Assembly: GCA_949825025.1 (NCBI GenBank)
Contig: OX463787.1
Span: 620,001 to 684,000 of the forward strand
Reading direction: 5' to 3'
From: Siphlonurus alternatus
Lineage: Eukaryota; Arthropoda; Insecta; Ephemeroptera; Siphlonuridae
Length of the DNA: 64,000 nucleotides
In this document: piece by piece, positions 1-9,205 of the stretch
How positions within the stretch are numbered: position 1 is the first letter of the stretch
How the letters are laid out: every line of letters begins with the position of its first letter
Notes under the pieces: model-generated
Told to the model about the DNA's origin: nothing
The model's database searches: none
The model's input: only the letters and a program-made list of their open reading frames with translations
Made by a program: the position numbers and the translations under genes

Positions 1-65
1 CCGTCTACAAATTGTCCTCCAAAACACTCGATTCTTGCATACTCCACTTGCTTCAGAAATACTCA

Positions 66-165
66 AATAATAGTAATAATAATAATAATAATATTTTCCC
101 TATTCCCTACAATGTAATTTATCCCAAATAAACAAATATTATTATTATTATTATTATTATTATAA
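66..165. repeat. inverted TAA/TTA microsatellites
   Basis: A run of TAA units (about 66-93) and a run of TTA units (about 139-165) lie in opposite orientation about 45 bp apart, so the segment can fold on itself. This is simple sequence with no coding signal. Confidence 0.8.
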
Positions 166-355
166 TAAAAACGGATTTTGAAGCATTACCGGTATAAATT
201 AAGAAATTTCATATTTCATATTTTTATAGCAATTTTAAATGACAATATTCAAAAGAAAATTTCAAGTACGTCATAATTTTGATTCTACCTTTCTGTTGAC
301 TATCTTGTTTTATTGCTACTAGCTTGGAGGGACTGCCCAACAGCAATATACTTTT

Positions 356-563
356 TAAATTATAAGGAGTATGATTAATGCTATTTCGCCATTTGATTAT
401 TACAATGTATGAACAAGTATCGGCACCCAGATTAGATTTCAGGGAAGACCCGGGGTTCGAAGCCCGGTGTGGACTTCTCTTTTCTTTCAAATGTTGATAC
501 TCGGAAACATACATTGTAATAATCGGATGGCGAAATAGCACCAAACATACTCCTTATAATTTA
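356..563. mobile_element. foldback element with tRNA-like T-arm in the loop
   Basis: The two ends are long imperfect inverted repeats: left starts TTAAATTATAAGGAGTATG, and the reverse complement of the right end reads the same, followed by GCTATTTCGCC and TTACAATGTATG in both arms. The unpaired centre (about 440-480) holds GGGGTTCGAAGCCCGG, which fits the Pol III B box (GGTTCGANNCC) and a T-arm stem. Reading it as a MITE that captured or arose from a tRNA-like Pol III unit is inference; no A box was recognised. Confidence 0.6.
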
Positions 564-1441
564 ATATCACGCTATCCAGTCAGAGGTAGAATTACAAAAA
601 ACCTTCATTTAATAAACTTTTTATTAATAATTGATGGCTCGTGAGGGGCAATGTCAAAGCTTCAGACCTCGTATAGATTTAAAAATCGTCCTATTTTGTT
701 ATTATTTCAAGTTAGTATTATCTGCTGGCACGGGACCATTCTAGTTTGTGCAAGTTTAACCCTAGCACATAGGGATGGAGGTATTGAGAGAAAAGTTAAC
801 CTTACACCCCCTGTAATGTAATAAAAATACCGACTTTGGTAGCCATTTCAGATGCTCCCAAGGTAATAAGATAAGATTCATTAGGAGTTTATGATGTAAA
901 CGATGATTTTTGAATCGATGAAGGCTATCAGTTAACAAAAACATATTTTTGAGGTTTAAACTTACTTTCTTTTCATTGGTCAAATTAAACAAATGGAATT
1001 TAATGTTCATTTAAAAGTTGACTTTTTTCTACCCTGTGATTGGCTCATCACGTTGGTTAGCAACCAATCACAAAAAATCAACAACTGCTCAGGAGCCAAT
1101 TAGAAACAAAAACAGTACCAGAAATGAACGCATATCCCTGATTATTCGAATATAATTCTGCCTTAGCATTGTCAGGTTGTTTTTGAGTTGCAACTAAACT
1201 AAAATAACCCAGCCTTTCTAATGTCTATCCTGTCGCACGCAACACTAAGGGGTTCAAAAACGATAGAACCATATTACCAATAATATATAATCAACTTTTT
1301 TAAAGTTGTTTTCCTAAATGATTTTTGTCGCGGAAAGCATTAATAACCTAAGCAGATAAATTAAAAACACGTAAAAACACTTCACTATAGTGGAAACAGA
1401 CCTTGAGAGCAGGCGACAGGTTCTAGTCCTTCCTTGTCCAG
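564..1441. other. AT-rich stretch, no gene seen
   Basis: No open frame with coding character and no recognised repeat family. A short inverted pair TTGGCTCATCACG/GGTTAGCAACCAATCACA near 1040-1075 is the only local structure noticed. Confidence 0.5.
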
Positions 1442-1591
1442 CGGGATGTGTCGCAGGTGGCTTAAGATGCTCTCAAACATCATCTACGTTGAGAGATCGT
1501 CATCGCTGAACCACACCATCCCTCAGCCAGACACGGTCATCAGCATCCCAGACTTGAGGTGTTGGACCTGCCAGACACAGAAACATGTCAG
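1442..1591 (+). CDS. possible orphan exon, unknown product
   Basis: A GC-richer island with a good 3' splice site (polypyrimidine then TTGTCCAG at 1441) and a good 5' splice site (TCAG|GTGAGA at 1591). Between them one + frame is open for 49 codons, containing MCRRWLKMLSNIIYVE and ending near IPDLRCWTCQTQKHVR; it has no known domain that I recognise. The other two + frames are closed. The same island also shows an acceptor-like CTGGCAG on the minus strand, so strand is not certain. Exit phase is 2, which fits the candidate exon at 5045. Confidence 0.25.
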
Positions 1592-1830
1592 GTGAGAAAG
1601 GAGAAAATGTCATTAATCATTACTATACATTACTATTATTATAAGGAAAAGGGAACCATTGCTGTTGGATATATTAATTTAATGAAAGAGATAGGAAAAA
1701 AATACCAACAAGTCTTACCATAATGAAATGTCCACAGCAGGTGAATCTTGATGGCACTTACAAATACTTATTGAGACGTTTTGACCAAAAATTAATGATG
1801 TGGTCTTTTTCAATCACAGAAGAAGAAAAA

Positions 1831-2070
1831 AGGCTTCAAGTGTTCCCCGGGGTGAAAATTTTCTACATAGCCACCATGTTAGAAATATTGAATTTTTTCT
1901 CAGTAACTATTAAAGCTTTGAATTTGAAACCACCTCCAACCCCCCCTGATAATGAATCAAGAACTTATTTTTCTCTAAAAAATTTCTTTTATGCCAAAAA
2001 AAGCATTTCATTTTTTTTTTTTTAAATAGGACGGTGGGAACACCACAAAATCAGCTGACTTGAAGCCTCT
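1831..2070 (+). mobile_element. family C MITE, copy 1
   Basis: Ends are short inverted repeats AGGCTTCAAGT and ACTTGAAGCCT. Inside are the family landmarks GGTGAAAATTTTCTACATAG, CAGTAACTATTAAAGCT, AATGAATCAAGAACTTATTT and ATAGGACGGTGGGAACACC. Related copies are at 33542, 46269 (reverse), 47665 (fragment) and 49636 (fragment). No transposase frame, so non-autonomous. Confidence 0.75.
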
Positions 2071-2137
2071 ATTCGGAAAAATATTGTAAATAAAAAAAAA
2101 TATATAAATAAAATGTTTGCTCAATACACTGTTAAGA

Positions 2138-2376
2138 AGCAATGGTTGTAACAAACCATTGTTTATAATGTCTGTCGCATGAAGCCTTTTTCATTGTTAA
2201 ACAGGGGACGATATAGTGTCTAATTTCACCACCAGAGCAGAGAACGTAATGACATTGTTGGCGCTAGTTAACACTCAACAATTACCCTTAAGTTAACATG
2301 TAAATCAACCGTCCCATGTTTTTCACTTCACGCGACAGACAATACCAACAATTGTTTGTTTACTAACAACGAGTAG
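2138..2376 (+). mobile_element. family D MITE with long terminal inverted repeats, copy 1
   Basis: About 240 bp whose two ends are related inverted repeats of roughly 70 bp, each containing TGTCTGTCGC followed by a GTTTAACA- or TTTTCAC-like stretch. The centre has GTGTCTAATTTCACC and GTTGGCGCTAGTTAACACTC. A second copy in opposite orientation lies at 27382-27624. No coding capacity. Confidence 0.75.
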
Positions 2377-2432
2377 AGCTCCACGGTTACTGAAGAAGAT
2401 GATTATCGTGATGTGACTGAGGGAACACTCAC

Positions 2433-2542
2433 GTTTCTCTGATGGACGGTCAGATTTGATGTCGTCGCTCGAACACGAAGCTACTGGGAGGCTCAAACAC
2501 CTCGAATAGGTTGAGGTACATTTCACAGAACGACTTTCCAAC
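2433..2542 (-). CDS. possible terminal or internal exon, unknown product
   Basis: On the minus strand a strong 3' splice site (pyrimidine run, CTCTTACAG) precedes 2542, and a consensus 5' splice site (GAAAC|GTGAGTG) follows at 2433. One frame reads VGKSFCEMYLNLFEVFEPPS and about ten more residues (SFVFERRHQI), then stops at 2450-2452, which would make this a last exon. A second frame is open right through to the donor and is Ser-rich (LESRSVKCTS...). I do not recognise either. Upstream exons would lie at higher coordinates; none was identified. Confidence 0.35.
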
Positions 2543-2602
2543 CTGTAAGAGAGAGAGAGAGTTAGGATCTTCTCACACAAGAAATTGCCTAACAGCAAGT
2601 TG

Positions 2603-2832
2603 AATGGAACCAGCTCGTCATCAGGAGTCCATTGAACTGGCTACTGAACCTTCTACGATGACTCTTTCTTTGTTATCCATGGAAAGAATTGTCATAGAAG
2701 GTTCAGTAGCCAGTCCAATGGAACCAGCTCGTCATCAGGAGTCCATTGAACTGGCTACTGAACCTTCTACGATGAATTTTTCTTTGTTATCCATGGAAAG
2801 AATTGTCATAGAAGGTTCAGTAGCCAGTCCAA
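2603..2832 (+). repeat. family K dyad repeat, two 114-bp units
   Basis: Two tandem units of 114 bp (starts 2603 and 2717). Each holds an inverted pair, ACTGGCTACTGAACCTTCTA and its complement, so each unit can form a hairpin of about 22 bp. Because 114 is divisible by three, a 38-residue frame (MEPARHQESIELATEPSTM...) stays open across both units. I read this as a consequence of unit length, not as a gene. Other copies are at 5138 and 11996. Confidence 0.8.
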
Positions 2833-5041
2833 TTGTAAGACCCCTGCGGTATTCTTACTGTTTAATATTCAAAATAGTTGAAACTAAACTCAAATGGGAA
2901 GCTGTGCGCAAAAAGTAACAACACAGCTGTTTTTCGATTGTCATCTTACTTTCATTTCAGCAATCAGCTGAACTTGTAGAGGCGTGCTTGATACTGGTAA
3001 CATCAAATTAAACGGGTGATTTATCCAGTTTTATTACGGAAAATCATCCAAGGTAGGTCAAATCAGCAAGTAATAAGTTCATAGGCATTGTATGTATTAG
3101 TGTAGGTCAGTGCAGTCATACAGAAAAGGTAGGATGTGTTTTGGATGGGTTCGAGATAAATACAGTGTCTATTTCATCGGCTAGGCAAAGCGACCGCCGT
3201 GTTAACGCTGTAGCATTCGTGCTATGGTGTTACACGGCGATGCTTCAACGCAAAAAAATATAATATCAATCTGATTATATTTATTTTCAAAAGGGTGTGT
3301 TCTGTTTTCTTAACGTATTATATAGGAGTGCGTTTTGTTTTTTGAGTTTTAAATACGGACCACGGAGATATAAATTAATCCAGGAGGAAAAAAATGCAAG
3401 TACACCACCGTACTCACCGCCCTGTGTATTTATTTATGCATGGCGATAGTATGGTGATTACAATTCAAAATGGCGGGAAAGTCCGACCAAGGCCAGTTTA
3501 AGGTTCATAAACTGTTTTAAGTGAATTTTAACTTCAGTACTCGGTTCATAATTATTGTTTTAATTGTTCTATTATTAAATAAAAGTTTTAGGCAGTGGAA
3601 AATAGGGCAAAAGGGCATATGTGATTTTTATATGCTACCAAGCCAGATTCTCAAGGATGGCGCCATTTTATGTATGTGATGGCGGCGTTATCCATACCAT
3701 ATAATATAGTAAATATATTTAATTAATTTCTGAAGTAACTATGGGTTAAATAGTATTCATATGGCCTAAATAATTATTTTTAAAATTATTGTTAAACTAA
3801 ATAAATGTCCCCGCCTTGGTTTCTAACATATTTTAATAAATGTAAAATCTGAAATTTAATGTCGGTAAATAAATAAATATCTCGATGTTACAATATGGCT
3901 GTCTGACTGTAGTTTTTGCCGCGTATGAATCTGCGTGCACGGAACTATTTTTTGTAAAATTGTTTCATGTTTGGATGAGTAGGTTTGTTGTTTTGTAAGC
4001 AATATTATATTATAAAAAAATTATAATATAATATTTTTAGCCAATTTAAATATTTTTTGCATCTTTTTATTTTCTTTAAGTAAAAATACAGTAGTATGCT
4101 TAGGGTACTATTTTCTCATGGAGCTTCCAGGTAGCGCCGCAAGCGGCGCTCACCACCCAAGCCAAGCTAGCAAAGCTTCCCAAAGCGTCCATTACAACAC
4201 TCGCAAACCAACGCTCGTCATGTAATGAACGTATCCCGCTCGCTGCGCAAGATTCTTCAAACATGAAGTCAAGACCTGAGAATTTAGTACTCGCAAGTAT
4301 AAGCCATAGCTCATTGCTGCTTCCTTGTGTTGATTTAAATATCTGGTATATATTTCTTTCGGTTAAAGCTATTCTAACCTGCAATTTACTTAACGTAATC
4401 AAAGCAATAGAATTCTGGTTTTGCTTCAGTCCCTTGGTGCAACAAATTGTGCTTGCATCATTGTATCTTATCACTTAATATTTCAAGTGAAGTCAATTAT
4501 CTTATTTTAACTCGAAACTTTCATGCTACAATTTTAGTGCCATATACCAGCAGAATTCAGAAATCATTCTTGTTAAATAATATTAATCCACAACTCTATG
4601 ACGCAGTTCATGTCGGTTATCGAGTAGTTCACCAGGCGTTTAACTTCGGTATAACGCAGGGCTGAGCCGCTTTCTAGCCGTGCATGTAGCCACGCATCAG
4701 ATTTCTGGGTTGATCGCTAACCGCCATCTTAGCTAAAGATAGGGCAGCTGGGTGCCGTGCCCATAGGTTTGATTAACATAGTTTCATTTGCGTTATATAT
4801 CCAACCTCTCATCCGTTATTATTAGTGTTAATTTTATATTGATTTTTGTGTGTGTTACTGAATTACATCCAGTACAATAATATTATGTAAGGGTTATCGT
4901 GAAATTATATTTTGTATTTTTCTAATTAATTCGATCAATTAAATATTATCAACCCTAGACGTTTGTTTTTAATTTCTCTTACATAAGAACCTTTTATTCA
5001 TTCTAAGATAGCCAATTAGCCTAAGTGATAGGAATTGCTAA
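2833..5041. other. 2.2 kb without a supported gene
   Basis: Mostly AT-rich. Local GC-richer patches occur near 3180-3250 and 4120-4240; the latter includes the palindrome AGCGCCGCAAGCGGCGCT. A 124-codon frame on the minus strand (4100-4474) has no recognisable domain and no supporting splice or start context, so it is not annotated as a gene. Confidence 0.5.
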
Positions 5042-5044
5042 CAG

Positions 5045-5126
5045 AATAAGTACTAGTAATACGCCGAGTACGCCCAGCAGCACCAATACAGGCCAGCAGC
5101 TGCAGTCATGGAGGGCAGGGTACGAG
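5045..5126 (+). CDS. possible small exon, unknown product
   Basis: An acceptor (GCTAACAG, ending 5044) and a perfect donor (GAG|GTACGT at 5126) bracket 82 bp. Entered with one leading base, the frame is open and reads ISTSNTPSTPSSTNTGQQLQ then SWRAGYE. The phase matches the exit of the candidate exon at 1442-1591, so both could belong to one + strand transcript, but this rests on splice-site shape only. Confidence 0.2.
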
Positions 5127-5137
5127 GTACGTTACAC

Positions 5138-5310
5138 AATGGAACCAGCTCAAAGTCAGGAGTCTATTGAACTGGCTACTGAACCTTCTACGATGAATTT
5201 TTCTTTGTTATCCATGGAAAGAATTGTCATAGAAGGTTCAGTAGCCAGTCCAATGGAACCAGCTCGTCGTCAGGAGTCTATTGAACTGGCTACTGAACCT
5301 TCTATGTATC
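5138..5310 (+). repeat. family K dyad repeat, second locus
   Basis: One full 114-bp unit (5138-5251) plus a partial second unit, nearly identical to those at 2603. It begins 12 bp after the donor of the candidate exon at 5045-5126. The frame is again open through the unit. Confidence 0.8.
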
Positions 5311-5676
5311 ATATTCAATATGCATAATAATATATGCATACAGCATGCATACTACAATTGGAACTATAAAATAAAGTTTTCTTGCAAAATTGGACCGTGC
5401 AGATATCATGAGAGAAGAAAAATTTTGGACTGAAGATTTTACGAAAGAAAAGGATTCAAATAAGATAAAATTTAATTTTGAATGTTTCTTTCACAGCATA
5501 ATTCGGCTTATAAGATCTTTGCAAATTAACTATATCTAGTCCCCATGTTCCTGTACAACACACCACATACATAGTATCATATCATATATTATGTATTGAT
5601 AGTATTAGATTCGTACAAAGAAGCCCGAATATCATACAAAGCAGAAGAAAGCATATGATATGGCTCGGCTACGGCT
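5311..5676. other. AT-rich stretch, nothing recognised
   Basis: No coding or repeat family signal seen apart from short direct repeats around 5570-5600 (ATAGTATCATATCATATATTATG). Confidence 0.4.
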
Positions 5677-5790
5677 ACTGTATGCATTTTTTTTTTTTTA
5701 TTTTTTAGATTTTTAACGATCTGCGGCAAATGTGGCTAAACCACGGTGGCTCGCAATATAGTGCTCAACGCACTCTTAAATCCCCCATAA

Positions 5791-5934
5791 AGCCGGTATT
5801 ACACGATACAATTTTTCTAACTATTGTATACAATTTTTCCTTACAAGAAAACTTGAACTCCATTTGTTTGTGTGGAGATGAAATTTTCTTGCAAGGAAAA
5901 ATTGTATGCAAAGTTGTATGGTGTAATAGAGGCT
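5791..5934. mobile_element. family J MITE, TAA target duplication
   Basis: A 144-bp foldback: ends AGCC(G)GTATTACACGATACAA and TTGTATGGTGTAATAGAGGCT, with inner arms ACAATTTTTCCTTACAAGAAAA and its complement. TAA is present on both sides (5788-5790 and 5935-5937). TTA/TAA duplications are characteristic of the PIF/Harbinger superfamily, so that assignment is inferred. It interrupts the LINE reading frame. Confidence 0.8.
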
Positions 5935-6593
5935 TAACTCTCCGCCCCCAACACCTCGGACGGCAGGGAGTTCCACTCCCTCACTGTTCGGTTTATGAAG
6001 GAGTACTTTCCCACATCGCTTCCACAACCCCTGAACTCCAGTTTCCACCGATGATCCCCCCTCCCAATATATCTACCTTTCCTAGTTCTGTCGCTAAACT
6101 CGCTCCAACCTGCCATCTCTCAGTTACCTTTAAACAAATTTCCTAATCGGTTGTATCTTCTCCTTTCCTCGAGTGGCCCCCACTCCAAAGTCTGAATCAT
6201 TTTCGACACGCTTTCATAATCTTTCCACACCTTTTTGTCATCTGCCACTAATCTCCATTTTCTCATTCTACCCATAACTCTTCTAGCAGCCCTCCCCTGA
6301 ACCTTTTCCAACTCCTTCTTTCCAATCTGCCTATATGGATCCCACACACTACATGCATACTCCAGTATTGGTCTCACTAAGGTCTTATAGGCCTTGTCTC
6401 TGACAAATACAGTCGTCCCTTTCAGATTTCTCATAACGAACTCCAAATTTCTCCTTCCCTTTGACGTTACATACCTAATATGCTCATTCCAATTCAGCTC
6501 TCTCTGAAGAACCACCCCAAGGTATTTATATTTATCGTCCTCTCTAAGTCTTAAGTACCTCTCAATGCATTGCATACAATTCCGCCCGGCCCA
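5934..6593 (-). pseudogene. LINE reverse transcriptase C-terminal fragment
   Basis: The minus-strand frame carries the conserved tail of CR1/Jockey-type non-LTR reverse transcriptases: YKYLGVVLQRELNWNEHI, then KAYKTLVRPILEYACSVWDP and LEKVQGRAARRV, then KYSFINRTVREWNSLPSEV. Catalytic palm motifs are absent because the copy is truncated at its 5' end (about 6595). An in-frame TGA at 6120-6122 interrupts it, and its last codons are cut off at 5934 by the J element, whose TAA target duplication supplies the present stop. It is therefore a dead copy. Confidence 0.85.
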
Positions 6594-6605
6594 AGACAGT
6601 ATGCA

Positions 6606-7559
6606 GAGTTTACAGTGTGATACAGTAATGCAGTAAGACTAATAAATGTGTCGAAATATCATAAAATAGGTTCAGCATATGACAAAATACATGTATTTAC
6701 TTACAGTAATAAGTAATCACCAAAAATGGTATCAAAAAAGAGATTATTTCGGGAGAAAAAGTTACCGGCTAACATTTAACATGGCGGAATGCGCAAGTTT
6801 ATTTACGAAATGAAAGTACAGTCTCTAGCAAAATGAAACAAATCTAAAATGTCACTATAATATAGTCTATATTATCGAATCATCTTACAATCAGAATTAA
6901 TGTTTTTTTAAGGCAAAATTATTAATATTCATTTAATAAAATTAATTTTTTTTATTTTTTTTCACCTTTTAAAATTTGATATACTAGTTTTTTCAGAAAA
7001 AGTGGAAACAGAAGTAACAAATTCATTGTGCGTAGTACTGTACAGTACAGGCTGCAGGGACGGGCGATTATTCGAGGGGAAGTAACTGTACTCTATCGAA
7101 CAATATCGATACAATTACCGATTTTAGAAAATTAAGGCGCCTACCTTTCAAATTATTTTTTTTTTTTTTTTTACAATTTCTATTTTCTCATGCGACGCGA
7201 TCATGTCTGCAATTTTATTAGACAAAAGATGGGGTAATTTCTCTATTTCCAAAAATTTTGATGGTGATTGGAAGGATGAATGTCGTCGGAACAAATATTT
7301 AAAAAATTAAAAAAAAAAAAAAAAAGAAAATATGCGCCTATATAATTACAAAAGATAAAGAAATGCAGAAATTCTAGAATTTGATTTTTTTTTCATGAGA
7401 AAATATAAACTCACGAAGAAAAAAAGAAGACTTCCCAAAAATTGATATAAAAATGAAAACTCTTACATTATTTTTTCCAATAAAAAATTGAAATTATTTT
7501 AATTTAGAAGATCTCGAAATTATTTAAAGAAAGAAAAATCCGCCATTTTTACCATGCAG
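6606..7559. other. AT-rich stretch, no gene seen
   Basis: Homopolymer-rich DNA (for example T17 near 7155 and A18 near 7308). No coding frame. A GC-richer patch lies near 7040-7080. Confidence 0.5.
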
Positions 7560-7850
7560 AAAAATATGAAAGTATGATTATTGTCACTGATCTTAGGAGA
7601 AGGTACATCACTCTGAAAATTATAGTAAACCTTCCTTAATTTTAACATGAATATTCATTCATGCAGCCAAAAAAAAAAAAAAAAAAAAAAATGGAGCAGC
7701 AAAAATTGAAATAGTTTTTAGATAAACATATTATGGTGAGAATATCATTGGAAATATAGCGGCCATTAGTTAAATCAAATCAGCATGATTTTCAACTAAA
7801 AAAAATTAAAATCTCAAAAACTGGACCAAATCATTTTTTTTTTTTTTTTA
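7560..7850 (+). repeat. family L interspersed repeat, copy 1
   Basis: Shares several blocks, in reverse orientation, with 40335-40635: CATCACTCTGAAAATTATAG, AAACCTTCCTTA, CATTGGAAATATAGCGGCCA and AAACTGGACC. Too diverged to define ends; no open frame. Confidence 0.6.
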
Positions 7851-7959
7851 AATGAGAGAGTGAATTCATTTTGTTATTTATGGTTTGATCTAAATTTTAT
7901 ATTTTTTTTGCTACCAAAAATAATTACAATAGTGACAATAATCCTTCATGCCTGCTAAC

Positions 7960-9036
7960 TAGGGCTGTAAATTTTAACCGGTTGATTAACCATCCGGTTA
8001 AAACTTCACGGTTAATCGTTTTCATAAAACACTGTTACTCGAGGTTACGGTGAATTTAACCATTTAACCGAACTTCGATTAAAATTGAAAACTAACCGAT
8101 AGTCAATTATAACCGTTTCTAGCCGTGTCATAATTTTAAGCACTTTAAACCGCGTTTAATTCTTTTTATGAATTTTTAAAAATGCAAAAAAATTAATTGA
8201 CACGTGAATTCCATTCGGGATATATAAAGCATTTGACAATTCTCTCAAACATAACAATTTATTATCTATAAATATCATTTACTTATATTTTTGACAATGT
8301 AAGTTGAATTATATATATTGTTCAACTTCCGTTTTTAGTTCATGAACTAAAAACATATTTACATATTTTATGAACTATAACAAAGGAAAAAAGGAAATCG
8401 AATGTCATTCACAAAAAATATAAAATATGAGATGTAATATAGAGAACACAGTTCGGAAAAGAAATTAAATTTTCAATTCTCCCCCCCCCCCCGCCCAAAA
8501 AATAGAATAGAATTGTGACACTGTGAAAAGTAACCATATTCAATAATGCATGTTAAATAAACAATATCAATGTTAACAACATTAATTAAAGATATTTATG
8601 CTATACTTTATAATGTTATACGTACTATACTTTATAATAATAAAAACCATTACATGTTATTTTAATTTTAATGTTTTCAAATTAATGTATGATATTCATA
8701 AAAGGAAAAAGAATATTCTATATTCAGTTATGTATGCAATAGTAATGGTGTATTTGCATTATATATATCCTAATTTAACATGATAATTGCAAAAAAAATA
8801 ACCGATGGCGCAGAGTTAACCGTTTTGGTTAAATTAACCGATCAAATAAATGCAAATAATTAACCGATCGAATAAAATTAACCGAAAACCGATATACATT
8901 AGACGTTTTATTTTTTTAATCGATCAAACATTTTCAGAATTCTGGGCGGTTTTTAATCGAACTTCGGTTTGATTAAAAACCGGTTAAAAGTTGACGGTCA
9001 CCGGTTGAACATTTTTCACGGTTATTTACAGCCCTA
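7960..9036. mobile_element. hAT-like non-autonomous transposon, 1077 bp
   Basis: Both ends carry the 13-bp terminal inverted repeat TAGGGCTGTAAAT, flanked by a perfect 8-bp direct repeat CTGCTAAC (7952-7959 and 9037-9044). Eight-bp duplications are a hallmark of the hAT superfamily. Subterminal regions are full of TTAACCG/CGGTTAA motifs in both orientations (for example near 7975-8115 and 8800-9005), the usual layout of transposase-binding repeats. No transposase frame is present, so mobility would need a protein in trans. The perfect duplication suggests fairly recent insertion. Confidence 0.9.
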
Positions 9037-9047
9037 CTGCTAACACA

Positions 9048-9205
9048 AAATACCCCTGGCAAGTAGGCAGCCCAACGTACGCCACTAGCAGCAGCAACTG
9101 CAGCAAGCAATGCTGCTTGCTCGCTCAAGCGGCTGCTATGCCGTGGCAATGCTGCCGCTGCTTGAGCGGCGAGCGTCGAGCATTGAAGAAGCCACGACAT
9201 GTCTT
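9048..9205 (+). repeat. GC-rich repeat I, copy 1
   Basis: Block beginning CCCCTGGC and containing TAGGCAGCCCA, ACGCCACTAGCAGCAGCA, TTGCTCGCTCAAGCGGC and GAGCGGCGAGCGTCG. A second copy is at 28040-28180. It stands out from the AT-rich surroundings and contains short internal palindromes. It starts just outside the hAT-like element. Function unknown. Confidence 0.6.

Larger units (their letters stand above)
5687..6595 (-). mobile_element. 5'-truncated LINE insertion with poly(A) and TSD
   Basis: On the minus strand a reverse-transcriptase C-terminal region is followed by a 3' UTR and a poly(A) tail (poly(T) on + at about 5687-5706). The insertion is flanked by near-identical 10-bp repeats, ACTGTATGCA (5677-5686) and ACAGTATGCA (6596-6605), 9 of 10 matching, as expected of target-primed reverse transcription. 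A family J MITE (5791-5934) is nested in it. Confidence 0.8.

Noticed and set aside
440..480. Intact tRNA gene in the first foldback
   Set aside because: Only a T-arm/B-box-like segment is present; no acceptor or anticodon arms fold.
2603..2832. CRISPR-like alternation of repeats and spacers in family K
   Set aside because: Both 'spacers' are constant between units and loci, so this is a tandem dyad repeat.
4100..4474. 124-codon minus-strand frame
   Set aside because: No recognisable domain, no repeat partner, no splice or promoter support; composition looks like chance.
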